This document shows, piece after piece, positions 46,415 to 54,980 of a stretch of 64,000 bases of DNA. Numbering within the stretch: the stretch's first letter is position 1; every line of letters begins with the position of its first letter. This DNA is from Dehalococcoidia bacterium (lineage in GTDB: Bacteria > Chloroflexota > Dehalococcoidia > UBA2979): the NCBI GenBank assembly GCA_028279505.1, contig JANQNP010000018.1:38811-102810 (forward strand), given 5' to 3'. A program made the position numbers and the translations under genes. The notes beneath the pieces were generated by a model that ran no database searches, was not told where the DNA came from, and was given only the letters and a program-made list of their open reading frames with translations.

Positions 46415-48655
46415 ATGACCTACCGCGCGACCCCGTTCCTCTGGCTGCTGGCGATCACCGCGACGATCGCGTTCGCCTGTAGCGGCGGAGACGACGGCAC
46501 GCCCACGCCGACCGCAACCGCCGATCCCGGCGGCACCAGCGCCGCCCCCGTCGCGACCGGCCCGGGCACCTTCATCCTCGAGGGCGTTCGCTTCGACGCG
46601 CCGTACGACGTGGAGGCGAGCGGACGCGAGGTCCGGGTCAACGGCACGACGATCCTCTCGATCGGCGGCATGGTCCCGGACGCGCCCGACCTCGACGCCC
46701 CGATCGAGAGCGCCTTCGGGCTCGCGGACCACGCGGCCGCGGCGTACGAAGCCGCCGGCGGCGGTCCCGCAGCCCTCGAGGCCGCGCGGGACTCGATCGC
46801 GGGCGAGCCGTTGTTGGCGTCGGCGGTCGTCGACGCCGCGGCGGGCGAGCTGGCGATCACGGACACGGACGGCCTCGAGGTGTTCTTCATCCCGGAGCCG
46901 GCGGACAACGCGGTCCGGTCGCTGACCGACGCCGAGCGCGAGGCGGAGGTCGCCGCGATCGCAGCGGACTGGTCGGAGATCCTCGCGAACGGTGGGCTGA
47001 TCCTCGTGCCGGGCGTTGGGCCGACGACCGTCGCGACCGGCGGCGCGGCCGCGGATCTCGTCGCCGAGATCGACGCCGCGATGGCGCTCAACGGAGCCGA
47101 ACGCGCGGCAGCCCTCGAGGCGTTGGTCGGCGACGCCGATGCCGCAAACGAGCTGATCGAGCACTACGAGCCCGCCCCGCAGGTGCGCCAGCGGGCGCCG
47201 CGGGAGCGGTTGGCACCTCGACATCAGCCGATCGGCCTCGTCAGTGGCGATGGCGCCGCGGGGTACGGGGGCACGAGCGCGGGACCGAACCAGGCGCAGA
47301 GCGGCATCTCGCAGACGCCGGGGAACCCGATCGCCTACATCTTCACGACCTTGCCGGCCGACAGCGACGCCCGCCCGTTCTTCCGCATCCTCCGCCTGGA
47401 GGGCTACACGCTCCGCGTCTACCAGGCGGAACATCGTGCCTTCAACGGGAGAGGGTGGGAGAACTTCCGGGCCACCAGCGGCGCGGGCGCGCTCTACCTC
47501 GCAACGCACGGGGCGCCGCGCGGCGTGTCGGTCGAGTCCTTCGCAAACCAGGCCGACGCGCGACGCGTCCACGAGCGGCTCAACCGGTCCGAGCGAGGCA
47601 ACTTCTACTGGTGGCGTGAGGCCGACGGGACGTGGTGGCTCGCCATCAGCGTGCAGGGACTGCAGCGCCACTGGCAGAGCGACAACTCGATCGTCCACGC
47701 CGCGATCTGCAACTCCAACACACTGAACGCCGGGTTCGGTGCTCGCGAGTACTTCTCCTACCAGCCGGTGACCAGCTGCGCGATCGCTCAACCCGATACC
47801 AAGCTGCTCTGGGAACGGCTCTCGGGGATCCAGGACGAGGCTAAATCGCGGCCGGCCTCGACCGCCTTCTCGAAGGGTGGCTTCTCGGCCGGCTTCCGGC
47901 ACGACGATGGCAGCCCGAATGAGGACACCGTCGTGTCGCCCGGCGTGGTCGAGTTCGTCGCGCCGACGCTCGACTTCGGCGAGGAAGGCATCGTCGTGAT
48001 CACCTTCGACGCGATCCTCGATCGGACGGTGCCGGCGAACTCGCTGGTGCGACTGGCGGGCTGCGCGCAGCCGACCGCGGACGCGACCTACTCGCTCGTC
48101 GGGAACTTCGGCGAGCCGGCCTTCGGGATTACGATCCCGGTGAAGGCGAACGAGGCCGGCGAAACCACGGTGACGGTGATCGCAGCGAACACGAAATCGC
48201 CCGGGAAGATCCACCTCGATGGCAACCAGAAGCCCGAGGGCTCGAACCGCGTTGCGCAGAACCGCGACGACTACATCAACAAGTTCACCTGCACCAACTC
48301 GGCGATCCCGGTGACTGAGACGCCGGGCATCCAGCCACCCACCCCGTCCGCGAGCCCGGGCACCGAGGACCCGCCACCGGTTGAGACACCTGCGGCCGCC
48401 GAGGGTGCCACACCCGTCACGGACGAGACGAGCAGCGTCCCGGCGGGCAAGATCCTGACGTTCTACCTCGGTGGGGTGTTCTACGACGCGGCGGGGCTCG
48501 TCACGATCGACGCGCACCTGCCGTTCTGCTCGTACCGACACACGCACGGAGGCCCGATCGCGCCGGTCAAGCCGGCGGGCGGCGCCAGCGTGTCGGAGCA
48601 CCTCGGCGAGTGCGGCTACGGTCCGCCGAACTTCTACCTGATCGACCGGCCCTAG
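46415..48655 (+). CDS. Large lipoprotein with a candidate clan-CD (caspase-like) cysteine peptidase domain
   Basis: 746 residues. The signal is PFLWLLAITATIAFAC with the lipobox Cys near residue 22. Residues ~40-290 form an Ala/Asp-rich N-terminal region, including a helical EREAEVAAIAADWSEI. In the middle, YIFTTLPADSDARPFFRILR precedes GALYLATHGAP (His365-Gly366) and then NSIVHAAICNSNTL (Cys432). These resemble the strand-HG and strand-AxC blocks of clan-CD peptidases. The C-terminal third has beta-sandwich-like segments, a Pro/Thr linker and a last Cys-containing domain ending FYLIDRP. No ribosome binding site; TATCAT lies 6 nt before the ATG. The protease call is inference from motifs. Confidence 0.7.
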   Translation: MTYRATPFLWLLAITATIAFACSGGDDGTPTPTATADPGGTSAAPVATGPGTFILEGVRFDAPYDVEASGREVRVNGTTILSIGGMVPDAPDLDAPIESAFGLADHAAAAYEAAGGGPAALEAARDSIAGEPLLASAVVDAAAGELAITDTDGLEVFFIPEPADNAVRSLTDAEREAEVAAIAADWSEILANGGLILVPGVGPTTVATGGAAADLVAEIDAAMALNGAERAAALEALVGDADAANELIEHYEPAPQVRQRAPRERLAPRHQPIGLVSGDGAAGYGGTSAGPNQAQSGISQTPGNPIAYIFTTLPADSDARPFFRILRLEGYTLRVYQAEHRAFNGRGWENFRATSGAGALYLATHGAPRGVSVESFANQADARRVHERLNRSERGNFYWWREADGTWWLAISVQGLQRHWQSDNSIVHAAICNSNTLNAGFGAREYFSYQPVTSCAIAQPDTKLLWERLSGIQDEAKSRPASTAFSKGGFSAGFRHDDGSPNEDTVVSPGVVEFVAPTLDFGEEGIVVITFDAILDRTVPANSLVRLAGCAQPTADATYSLVGNFGEPAFGITIPVKANEAGETTVTVIAANTKSPGKIHLDGNQKPEGSNRVAQNRDDYINKFTCTNSAIPVTETPGIQPPTPSASPGTEDPPPVETPAAAEGATPVTDETSSVPAGKILTFYLGGVFYDAAGLVTIDAHLPFCSYRHTHGGPIAPVKPAGGASVSEHLGECGYGPPNFYLIDRP

Positions 48656-48720
48656 CGAGGCCGTACGGCCGCCAGACGCTCGCCGACGCCCCTCGTAGAC
48701 TGGTCGCGAGGAGTGTCGTC

Positions 48721-50127
48721 ATGCCCGAGGAGCCGACCGAAGAGCTGACCTACAGCGCGACCAAGACCGGGACGCGCAGCATCCTGCCTGCCGACATGAT
48801 CTCCGTCGAGGAGGCGCGCGAGCGGATCCTCGAACAGTTCGCACGCCTCGAGGCGATCGAGGTGCCGGTGCTCGACGCGGTCGGCCAGGTCCTCGCCGAG
48901 GACGTCGTCGCCGGGTTCAACATCCCGCCGCTGCCGAACACGGCGATGGACGGCTACGCGGTCCGCGCCGAGGACACCGCCGGCGCGACCTACGACACGC
49001 CGCTGCAGCTCGAGTCGATCGGCTACCTGCCGGCGGGCGAGGTCTTCGAGGGCTCAGTCGGGCCCGGCCAGGCGGTGCGGATCATGACCGGCGCGCCGAT
49101 GCCCGACGGCGCCGACTCGGTCGTCCCGTTCGAGGAGACCGACGAGTACGACGAGTCGGACGGGACGACGCCCGGCACCCGCTCCGAGGGCGTCTGGGAC
49201 CCGTCGCGCACCTCGGTGCGGATCGACGTCGAGGCGAAGCCCGGCGCGAACATCCGCGTCGCCGGCGAGGACGTGCGCGAGGGCGAGACGGTGCTCACCG
49301 AGGGCACCGTGATCGGTCCGGCGCAGGTGGGTGTGCTCGCCTCGTTGGGTCGAGACCGCGTGCTCGCGTACCGTCGGCCTGTGGTCGCGGTGCTCAGCAC
49401 CGGCGACGAGCTGCTCCGGCCCGGCGAGCCGCTGGCGCCGGGGAAGATCTACGACTCGAACGCGTTCTCGCTCGCCGCGCAGGTGCGGAGCTTTGGCGGA
49501 ATCCCGCTGGTCCTCGATGTGGCGCGCGACACCGTCGAGGCGCTGACGGCCCGTATCAAGGAGGGGCTGGCCGAGGCGGACATGCTCGTCACCTCGGCCG
49601 GTGTGTCGCGCGGCGACTTCGACGTGGTGAAGACGGTGCTCGCGAACGAGGGGCAGGTCGGGTTCTGGACCGTGCGGATGAAGCCCGGCAAGCCGCTCGC
49701 CTTCGGCACCTTTCGAGGCGCGAACGACCGACCGATCCCGCATCTCGGCCTGCCCGGCAACCCGGTGTCGGCGATGCTCACCTTCGAGCTGTTCGGCCGG
49801 GCGGCGATCTTCAAGATGCTCGGCAAGGAGCGCGGCTGGCCGCGGCCGATGATCCGGGCCATCACGAAGGACCGGATCCGCAACACCGATGGCCGCCGCT
49901 TCTACGCGCGCGTGTTCCTCGATGAGGAGGACGGGCAGGCGGTGGTCCGCCTGACCGGCCCACAGGGGTCGGGCGTCCTCACCTCGATGGCGCTCGCCAG
50001 CGCGTTCGCGGTCTGCCCCGAGGACCGCGACTCGATCGAACCCGGCGAGGAGTGCGACGTGATCCTCGCGGACCGCGAGCGCGCGCTCTACGGCGCGGCC
50101 GCCAGCGCCGCCGCACCCGGCTACTAA
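48721..50127 (+). CDS. moeA: Molybdopterin molybdotransferase
   Basis: 468 residues from the ATG behind GAGGAG. LPNTAMDGYAVRAEDT near residue 80, VRIMTGAPMPDGADSVVPFE, VLSTGDELLRPGEPLAPGKIYDSN, VTSAGVSRGDFDVVK and LGLPGNPVSAMLTFELF are all MoeA signatures. It inserts molybdate (or tungstate) into adenylylated molybdopterin. A ~25-residue insertion rich in Asp/Glu/Thr after PFEET is unusual. The next gene is mobB. The pair fits with the oxyanion importer tupABC elsewhere in the window. Confidence 0.93.
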   Translation: MPEEPTEELTYSATKTGTRSILPADMISVEEARERILEQFARLEAIEVPVLDAVGQVLAEDVVAGFNIPPLPNTAMDGYAVRAEDTAGATYDTPLQLESIGYLPAGEVFEGSVGPGQAVRIMTGAPMPDGADSVVPFEETDEYDESDGTTPGTRSEGVWDPSRTSVRIDVEAKPGANIRVAGEDVREGETVLTEGTVIGPAQVGVLASLGRDRVLAYRRPVVAVLSTGDELLRPGEPLAPGKIYDSNAFSLAAQVRSFGGIPLVLDVARDTVEALTARIKEGLAEADMLVTSAGVSRGDFDVVKTVLANEGQVGFWTVRMKPGKPLAFGTFRGANDRPIPHLGLPGNPVSAMLTFELFGRAAIFKMLGKERGWPRPMIRAITKDRIRNTDGRRFYARVFLDEEDGQAVVRLTGPQGSGVLTSMALASAFAVCPEDRDSIEPGEECDVILADRERALYGAAASAAAPGY

Positions 50128-50139
50128 CGAGGAGCGACG

Positions 50140-50796
50140 ATGACCAACGTGCTCCGCGTCGTCGGCCCGCCCGGCTCAGGCAAGACGCTGCTGATCGTGT
50201 CACTTGTCGAGGCCCTGCGAAGCCGCGACTGGCGGGTCGCGACGGCGGTCCGCCGTGAGGCGATCGAGTCGTCGCTGCTCGATGCCGACGCGTCGAAGCA
50301 GCTCGACGCGGGGGCGGCTGCGACCGTGATCGCGCTCGCCAACGGCGGCCGAGTCACCCTCGAGCGGGCGATGCCGCTGCCCGGGTTGAGCTCGGTGGTC
50401 GCGTCGCTCGACCCGAGCGTCGACCTGCTTCTCGCCGAGGGCTTCGAGGACGCTGGCTACCCGGCGGTCGAACTCCTCGCCCCCGGCGACCACACGATCG
50501 AGACTGCCGAGTCCGATCTGCTCGCGGTGGTCTCGGCCGAGGAGATGGCCGGCACATTCGCCACCTTCGGTCCGGGCGAGACGAACGGGCTCGCCGACCT
50601 CGTCGAGCGCGAGATCCTCGGCGCCGAGCCCGACGTCTCGATGAACATCACCATCGACGAGCAACCCGTCGAGGCGATGGGCTTCGTCAAGGACATGATC
50701 GCCAAGCCGGTGCTGACGATGGTCGAGCAGCTCAAGGGCGTCGACCTGCCGAGGTCAGTCCGCCTCAACATCCGCCGCCGCCCGAAGCGCGACTAG
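50140..50796 (+). CDS. mobB: MobB-like molybdopterin-guanine dinucleotide biosynthesis GTPase
   Basis: 218 residues. Walker A is GPPGSGKT near residue 9, then a VDLLLAEGFEDAGYPAVEL strand with the MobB-type AEGF motif, and LLAVVSAEEMAG. The core of ~150 residues is followed by a ~60-residue extension (MNITIDEQPVEAMGFVKDMIAKPVLTMVEQLKGVD) not usual for MobB, which may be a partner-binding tail. It probably assists MobA in making the guanine dinucleotide cofactor. GAGGAGCGACG precedes the ATG, and it is in an operon with moeA. Confidence 0.82.
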   Translation: MTNVLRVVGPPGSGKTLLIVSLVEALRSRDWRVATAVRREAIESSLLDADASKQLDAGAAATVIALANGGRVTLERAMPLPGLSSVVASLDPSVDLLLAEGFEDAGYPAVELLAPGDHTIETAESDLLAVVSAEEMAGTFATFGPGETNGLADLVEREILGAEPDVSMNITIDEQPVEAMGFVKDMIAKPVLTMVEQLKGVDLPRSVRLNIRRRPKRD

Positions 50797-50817
50797 CGCC
50801 GCGACCGCTGCCCTCGG

Positions 50818-51444
50818 CTAGCTCCCAGCAACCTCCGTCGATGGGTAGATCCACCTCGCGAGGCGGCGGGTCAGCACCGGCAGGATGAAGTAGGTCATCA
50901 GCGCGACCTCGACCGCGATCACGCCGAGGAGCCGCACGGGACCGGGGATCGCGTCGCCGATCACCGCCGCGGCCAGCGTGCCAATCGCGAGCACAAGCGT
51001 GTACACGACGGCCGTCAGCAGGATCGCCATCCGGAACCGCGACGGCTGCGGGATGCTCGTCCCCGGCGGTGGCTCGAACCAGAACTCGAGGCCGCTGAAC
51101 CGCCGCCAGACGGCGTCCTCCTCGACGAGCGGCGCCACCTCGCGGAGGGCGCGCGCCCGGAGGTCGGAGCGTTCGAACGCGCGCAGGTGCTCGACCGAGT
51201 CGAAGCGGAACACGGTCGTGTACTCGCTCGAACCCGCCGCCGGTGGTTGCACGTCCGCCCCGAGGTAACCGACGAACTCCGAGGCCGCGTCTTCCTGCAG
51301 TCGCCGCAGCCAGGCCTCGTACGCCGCCTCGCGCCCGGCCTTCACACGCCGCGTGACCACCACCGTGACCGGCTCACCACCGAGGCCGTTCGAACCCTCC
51401 GCTGGCGCACCGTTCGCGATCCGGGGCGTCAACGGCTCAGACAC
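50818..51444 (-). CDS. ABM-domain membrane protein
   Basis: 208 residues from a GTG. Residues ~25-115 form an antibiotic-biosynthesis-monooxygenase-type ferredoxin fold: VTVVVTRRVKAGREAAYEAWLRRLQ, then EYTTVFRFDSVEHLRAFERSDLRARAL. Two membrane helices follow (FRMAILLTAVVYTLVLAIGTLAAAV, RLLGVIAVEVALMTYFIL). This ABM-plus-two-helix layout is a known bacterial arrangement of unclear role. It overlaps the upstream DJ-1 gene by 8 nt, so the two form an operon. Confidence 0.82.
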   Translation of the reverse strand: MSEPLTPRIANGAPAEGSNGLGGEPVTVVVTRRVKAGREAAYEAWLRRLQEDAASEFVGYLGADVQPPAAGSSEYTTVFRFDSVEHLRAFERSDLRARALREVAPLVEEDAVWRRFSGLEFWFEPPPGTSIPQPSRFRMAILLTAVVYTLVLAIGTLAAAVIGDAIPGPVRLLGVIAVEVALMTYFILPVLTRRLARWIYPSTEVAGS

Positions 51445-52183
51445 CGAGCGCCTCGATCACGAGCCGCGCCGCAGCGGCGCCGGAGTACTGCTGCTGCCCG
51501 GTGATCAGGTGGCCGTCCCGCACCGCGTGCGGCTTGAACTGACCGTCGACGATGAAGTTCGTGCCGTCCAGCTTCCCGGCCTCGTCCTCGATCCAGAAGG
51601 GCTGGATCCGCTGCTGGACGAACTCGTCGGCGAACTGCTCCTCGGAGTTCGCGAACCCGGTCCAGGTCTTGTCCTTCACCAGCAGATCACCGTTCGACAG
51701 CCGCGTCTCCAGCAACGCCGCCGTCGCGTGGCACACGACCGCCGTCGCCTTGCCGGACTCGAAGAAGCCCGCCAGCACTCCGTGGACCCGCTCGTCGCGA
51801 TGGAACGTGTACATCGGCGCCTGCCCACCGACGAGGAACAGCGCGTCGTAGTCCTCGAGGTTCACGTCGGCCAGCGCCTTCGTGTCCTCCACGAGCGTCG
51901 CGTGCTGCGGCGAGCTGATGAAGCCGAGCGAGATCAGGTCGTGCGCCGAGTACTGCGACTCGTCGCGCGGATCCGACCAGCTATCCGCCTGCAGCGGACC
52001 GCCCTCCGGGCTGGCGATGTCCACCTCGTAGCCGTGTTCCACGAACTCCCAGTACGGGTGCGTCAGCTCCGCCCACCAGAATCCGATCGGCCAGCCCGTC
52101 TGCTCCGACACCGCCGGATTCGAGACCAGCATCAGGACTCGCTTGGGCTTCGCCGGGTTCAGTACGTCGATCGTCGCGCTCAT
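51437..52183 (-). CDS. DJ-1/PfpI-family class I glutamine amidotransferase-like protein
   Basis: 248 residues from the ATG behind GAGGGGGAACG. VLMLVSNPAVSEQTGWPIGFWWAELTHPYWEFVEHGYEVDIASPEGG opens the Hsp31-like branch. The nucleophile elbow is AVVCHATAALLET (Cys followed by His), with YDALFLVGGQAPMYTF before it. Members are glyoxalase III, chaperone or deglycase-like enzymes that deal with reactive aldehydes. It diverges from a MarR-PDZ regulator across a palindromic site and forms an operon with the ABM protein. Confidence 0.88.
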   Translation of the reverse strand: MSATIDVLNPAKPKRVLMLVSNPAVSEQTGWPIGFWWAELTHPYWEFVEHGYEVDIASPEGGPLQADSWSDPRDESQYSAHDLISLGFISSPQHATLVEDTKALADVNLEDYDALFLVGGQAPMYTFHRDERVHGVLAGFFESGKATAVVCHATAALLETRLSNGDLLVKDKTWTGFANSEEQFADEFVQQRIQPFWIEDEAGKLDGTNFIVDGQFKPHAVRDGHLITGQQQYSGAAAARLVIEALGV

Positions 52184-52253
52184 CGTTCCCCCTCGAATGA
52201 CAGCCCGACCGCTCGGCGAGTCAGGGCCATTCCTATGTCGTTCTTCTTCATTA

Positions 52254-52296
52254 TTTGATATCAAACGTTTGTGTGATTGGCAATCAGCCGTACAAT
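52254..52296. promoter_or_regulatory. MarR-type operator and promoter between the DJ-1 and marR genes
   Basis: TTTGATATCAAA (52254-52265) and CAAACGTTTG (52262-52271) are overlapping perfect palindromes in the only AT-rich stretch of this gap. A plausible promoter towards the marR-like gene is TTGTGT (52269-52274), 16 bp, TACAAT (52291-52296), so bound regulator would cover the -35 region. MarR-family dimers typically bind such sites and repress both divergent genes. Confidence 0.65.
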
Positions 52297-52322
52297 CGGC
52301 TCGGCGGCAATCAGGAACGCTT

Positions 52323-53150
52323 ATGCCCCACTCGAACGAGCCCAGCAGGCCGGGCGCCCTCGACGCCGTCGACCGCATCCTCGAGGCCTGGGCGACAACG
52401 CGTCCCGACCTCGAGGTCGGCGTGATCGCGATCGTTCAGCGCATCCGCCGGCTCCAGTCGCGCTTCGAGGACGCCCTCGAGGAGAACTTCACCGCGCACG
52501 ACCTCACCGGTACCGGCTACGGCGTGCTCTCCGTCCTGATCCGCCGAGGTGAGCCACACGAGGTCGCCCAACGCGATCTGCCGGACCTGCTCCAGCGCAC
52601 GCCCGGCACGGTCTCGCTGCGCCTCGACAAGATGGAGCAGCAGGGGCTGATCGAACGCGTCGCCGACCCCGGCGACCGGCGCAGCGCGGTGATCCGCCTG
52701 ACCGAGGCCGGACGAGCTCGGTTCAACGAGACGACGCCTGCACACCTCGCGATCCAGGACCGGATGCTCGCCGCGCTCGCTCCCGCGGAGCGAGACGATC
52801 TCGCCCGGCTGCTGCGCAAGCTGACGATCAGCCTCGAGGACGCGCGTCCGCCCGACTGCCCGACCCGCCTCGCCGGCCTCGACCTCGCCCCCGCCCACGA
52901 GGCGCGGACCCTCCAGGTCCAGCTCGGCGTCCCCGAGCGGACCGGCCTCCTCGTGCGGTCCGTCGAGGGCGGGTCCAGCGCCGCGACGGCCGGACTGCAG
53001 AACGGCGACCTGCTGGTGAGGCTGGGAGACGCGGAACTGCGGTCGATCGCAGACCTCGCCGAGGCCCTCGCCACAAACGAGGAGGTCGCACTCACGGTGC
53101 GGCGCGGTCAGCGCAATCGCTCGGTCACCCTCGTCAGCGCCGACGGCTAG
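52323..53150 (+). CDS. MarR-family regulator fused to a PDZ domain
   Basis: 275 residues. Residues ~20-170 are a MarR winged helix: VLSVLIRRGEPHEVAQRDLPDLL, then RTPGTVSLRLDKMEQQGLIERVADPGDRRSAVIRLTEAGRARF. A linker leads to a C-terminal PDZ domain (~195-275): LGVPERTGLLVRSVEGGSSAATAGLQNGDLLVRLGDAELRSIADLAEAL, ending ALTVRRGQRNRSVTLV. PDZ domains usually read C-termini of exported proteins. On a cytosolic regulator it may sense a peptide or partner. It probably controls the divergent DJ-1/ABM operon through the palindrome at 52254-52271. Confidence 0.9.
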   Translation: MPHSNEPSRPGALDAVDRILEAWATTRPDLEVGVIAIVQRIRRLQSRFEDALEENFTAHDLTGTGYGVLSVLIRRGEPHEVAQRDLPDLLQRTPGTVSLRLDKMEQQGLIERVADPGDRRSAVIRLTEAGRARFNETTPAHLAIQDRMLAALAPAERDDLARLLRKLTISLEDARPPDCPTRLAGLDLAPAHEARTLQVQLGVPERTGLLVRSVEGGSSAATAGLQNGDLLVRLGDAELRSIADLAEALATNEEVALTVRRGQRNRSVTLVSADG

Positions 53151-53707
53151 GCGTTCGCGGCGCGCCATTCCCGGTCGAGGAGGCTCATTCGCACGTCGTC
53201 GTGCCACTGGCCGTCGATCAGCGCCGACTCCCGCTCCCGCCCTTCGTCGACGAAGCCGAGCTTGCGGTAGCTGGCGATCGCACGCTCGTTGAACGCAAGC
53301 ACGGTCAGGCTCACCCGGTGCAGCCCGAGGTCATCGAACGCATGCCCGAGCACGAGGCGCGCTGCCTCCGTCCCCAGGCCCTGGTCCCACCAACGAGGGT
53401 GGTAGATCCCGATCGCGAAGGTCGCGGACCGTTGCTCAACGTCGACGTTGTCGAGGCGCGCTTCGCCGATGAGCTGCCCCTCGAACTCGATCGCCCAGCG
53501 GAGCGACTCGCTGCGGGCAGCGAACCAGCGATCTGCGTCGGCATCCGTGAACGGCCGGTCGGCGCCAGCCGACTGCCCGCCATTCAGGCGCACGAACTCG
53601 GGATGCCGGCCGAGCGCGAGTCGCTCGTCCCGGTCGGAATCTTGTAGCGAGCGGAGGCGCACCCGCTCGCCGACCAGTTGAGGCGTTAGTGCAACGTCTT
53701 CAGCCAT
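53147..53707 (-). CDS. GNAT-family N-acetyltransferase (RimJ/RimL-like)
   Basis: 186 residues. VGERVRLRSLQDSDRDERLALGRHPEFVRLNGG opens the RimJ/RimL-type fold. The acetyl-CoA loop is WWDQGLGTEAARLVLGHAF, followed by LGLHRVSLTVLAFNERAIASYRKLGF. It acetylates an amino group, possibly the N-terminus of a ribosomal or other protein or a small amine. It converges with the MarR-PDZ gene, and the two stops share one CTAG. Confidence 0.87.
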   Translation of the reverse strand: MAEDVALTPQLVGERVRLRSLQDSDRDERLALGRHPEFVRLNGGQSAGADRPFTDADADRWFAARSESLRWAIEFEGQLIGEARLDNVDVEQRSATFAIGIYHPRWWDQGLGTEAARLVLGHAFDDLGLHRVSLTVLAFNERAIASYRKLGFVDEGRERESALIDGQWHDDVRMSLLDREWRAANA

Positions 53708-53761
53708 GGGCGTCGTAGTGTAGGGACCGAACGACGCCGACATCGAGAGAGCGGACCGCCC

Positions 53762-54943
53762 GTGACCTTCTCCGACGCCCAGCAGGCCGCTCTCGACGCG
53801 ATCGACGAGGCCTCCGGGGACCTGCGGACGCTCTCGCTCGACATCCACGCGCATCCCGAGCTGGGCTACGAGGAGACGCACGCCCACGCCGCGCTGACGG
53901 ACTACCTCGAGGGCGTCGGGTTCGAGGTAGAACGATCCGCCCACGGGCTCGACACGTCGTTCCGCGCCTCCTCGGGTAATGGCGGCCCGGTGCTCGCGGC
54001 GCTCTGCGAGTACGATGCGCTGCCCGAGATCGGGCACGCCTGCGGGCACAACCTGATCGCCATCGCGAGCGTCGCCGTCGGCCTCGGGCTGCGCGCCGCG
54101 CTCCGCGAGGCGGAGGTGGGCGGGACGGTCCTCGTGCTCGGCGCGCCCGCCGAGGAGCGCGGGGGCGGCGGCAAGATCCGGTTGATCGAGAACGGGGCAT
54201 TCGGGGGCGTCGACGCGGCGGTGATGCTCCACCCCGGAATGGGCGACGAGGTGCGGCCGTCCTCGCTCTCGCATCGCGGGCTGACGGTCGAGTTCCGCGG
54301 GCAGGCCAGCCACGCCGCCGGCGCACCCTGGCGAGGGGTGAACGCCCTCGATGCGATGGTGCTCGGCTTCGCGGCGCTGGGGCTGCTGCGCCAGCAGATC
54401 CAGCCGACGCACCGCGTGCACGGGGTGATCACGCACGGCGGCGACTCACCGAACATCATCCCCGAGCGCACCGAGGCGCGGCTGCTGGTGCGGGCGCCCA
54501 CCCGCGAGGAGGTCGACACGCTTCGCGAGCGGGTGCTCGCCTGTTTCACCGGCGCGGCGCAACAGACGGGGTGCAAGCTGGAGGCGACCTGGTCCGACTC
54601 GCCGTACGAGAACCTGCGGCAGAACCCCGCGCTCGCCGACGCCTACCGGGAGAGCTTCGACGCCGTCGGCGGAACGATCCGCCCCGGCCGCGGCGGCGGC
54701 AGCACGGACATGGGCAACGTCACCCAGGTGCTGCCCGGACTGCACCCGCACTACCGCATCCCCGCAACGAGCGGGAACCACACCCGCGGCTTCACCGACG
54801 CGGCCGCCACCGAGGAGGCGCACGACGCGACGATCCGCGCCGCGAAGGCGCTCGCGCTCGCCTCGCTCCGAGCGTTCGAGGATCCGACATTCCTCGATGC
54901 GATTCACACTTCCTTTGCCACTGGGGAGACCGGCGGGCTCTAG
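53762..54943 (+). CDS. M20-family amidohydrolase/aminoacylase-like peptidase
   Basis: 393 residues from a GTG. LSLDIHAHPELGYEETHAH carries the first metal His. EYDALPEIGHACGHNLIAIAS matches the M20D/AbgB-PM20D2 group. APAEERGGGGKI has the Glu pair, LTVEFRGQASHAAGAPWRGVNALDAMV is the dimerisation-domain start, and ATSGNHTRGFTDAAAT is the C-terminal His region. It should hydrolyse an N-acyl or dipeptide-like amide in the cytosol. The methyltransferase gene starts 37 nt downstream. Confidence 0.88.
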   Translation: MTFSDAQQAALDAIDEASGDLRTLSLDIHAHPELGYEETHAHAALTDYLEGVGFEVERSAHGLDTSFRASSGNGGPVLAALCEYDALPEIGHACGHNLIAIASVAVGLGLRAALREAEVGGTVLVLGAPAEERGGGGKIRLIENGAFGGVDAAVMLHPGMGDEVRPSSLSHRGLTVEFRGQASHAAGAPWRGVNALDAMVLGFAALGLLRQQIQPTHRVHGVITHGGDSPNIIPERTEARLLVRAPTREEVDTLRERVLACFTGAAQQTGCKLEATWSDSPYENLRQNPALADAYRESFDAVGGTIRPGRGGGSTDMGNVTQVLPGLHPHYRIPATSGNHTRGFTDAAATEEAHDATIRAAKALALASLRAFEDPTFLDAIHTSFATGETGGL

Positions 54944-54980
54944 AATCGGCGCGCGCCCACCGGCCAGGGAAGGCTGGATC

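Noticed and set aside
45506..48601. Very long open frame (about 1,000 codons) on the minus strand
   Set aside because: The translation is Arg/Asp/Val-rich with no domains. It lies opposite well-supported genes (response regulator, lipoprotein) and is a GC-content artefact.
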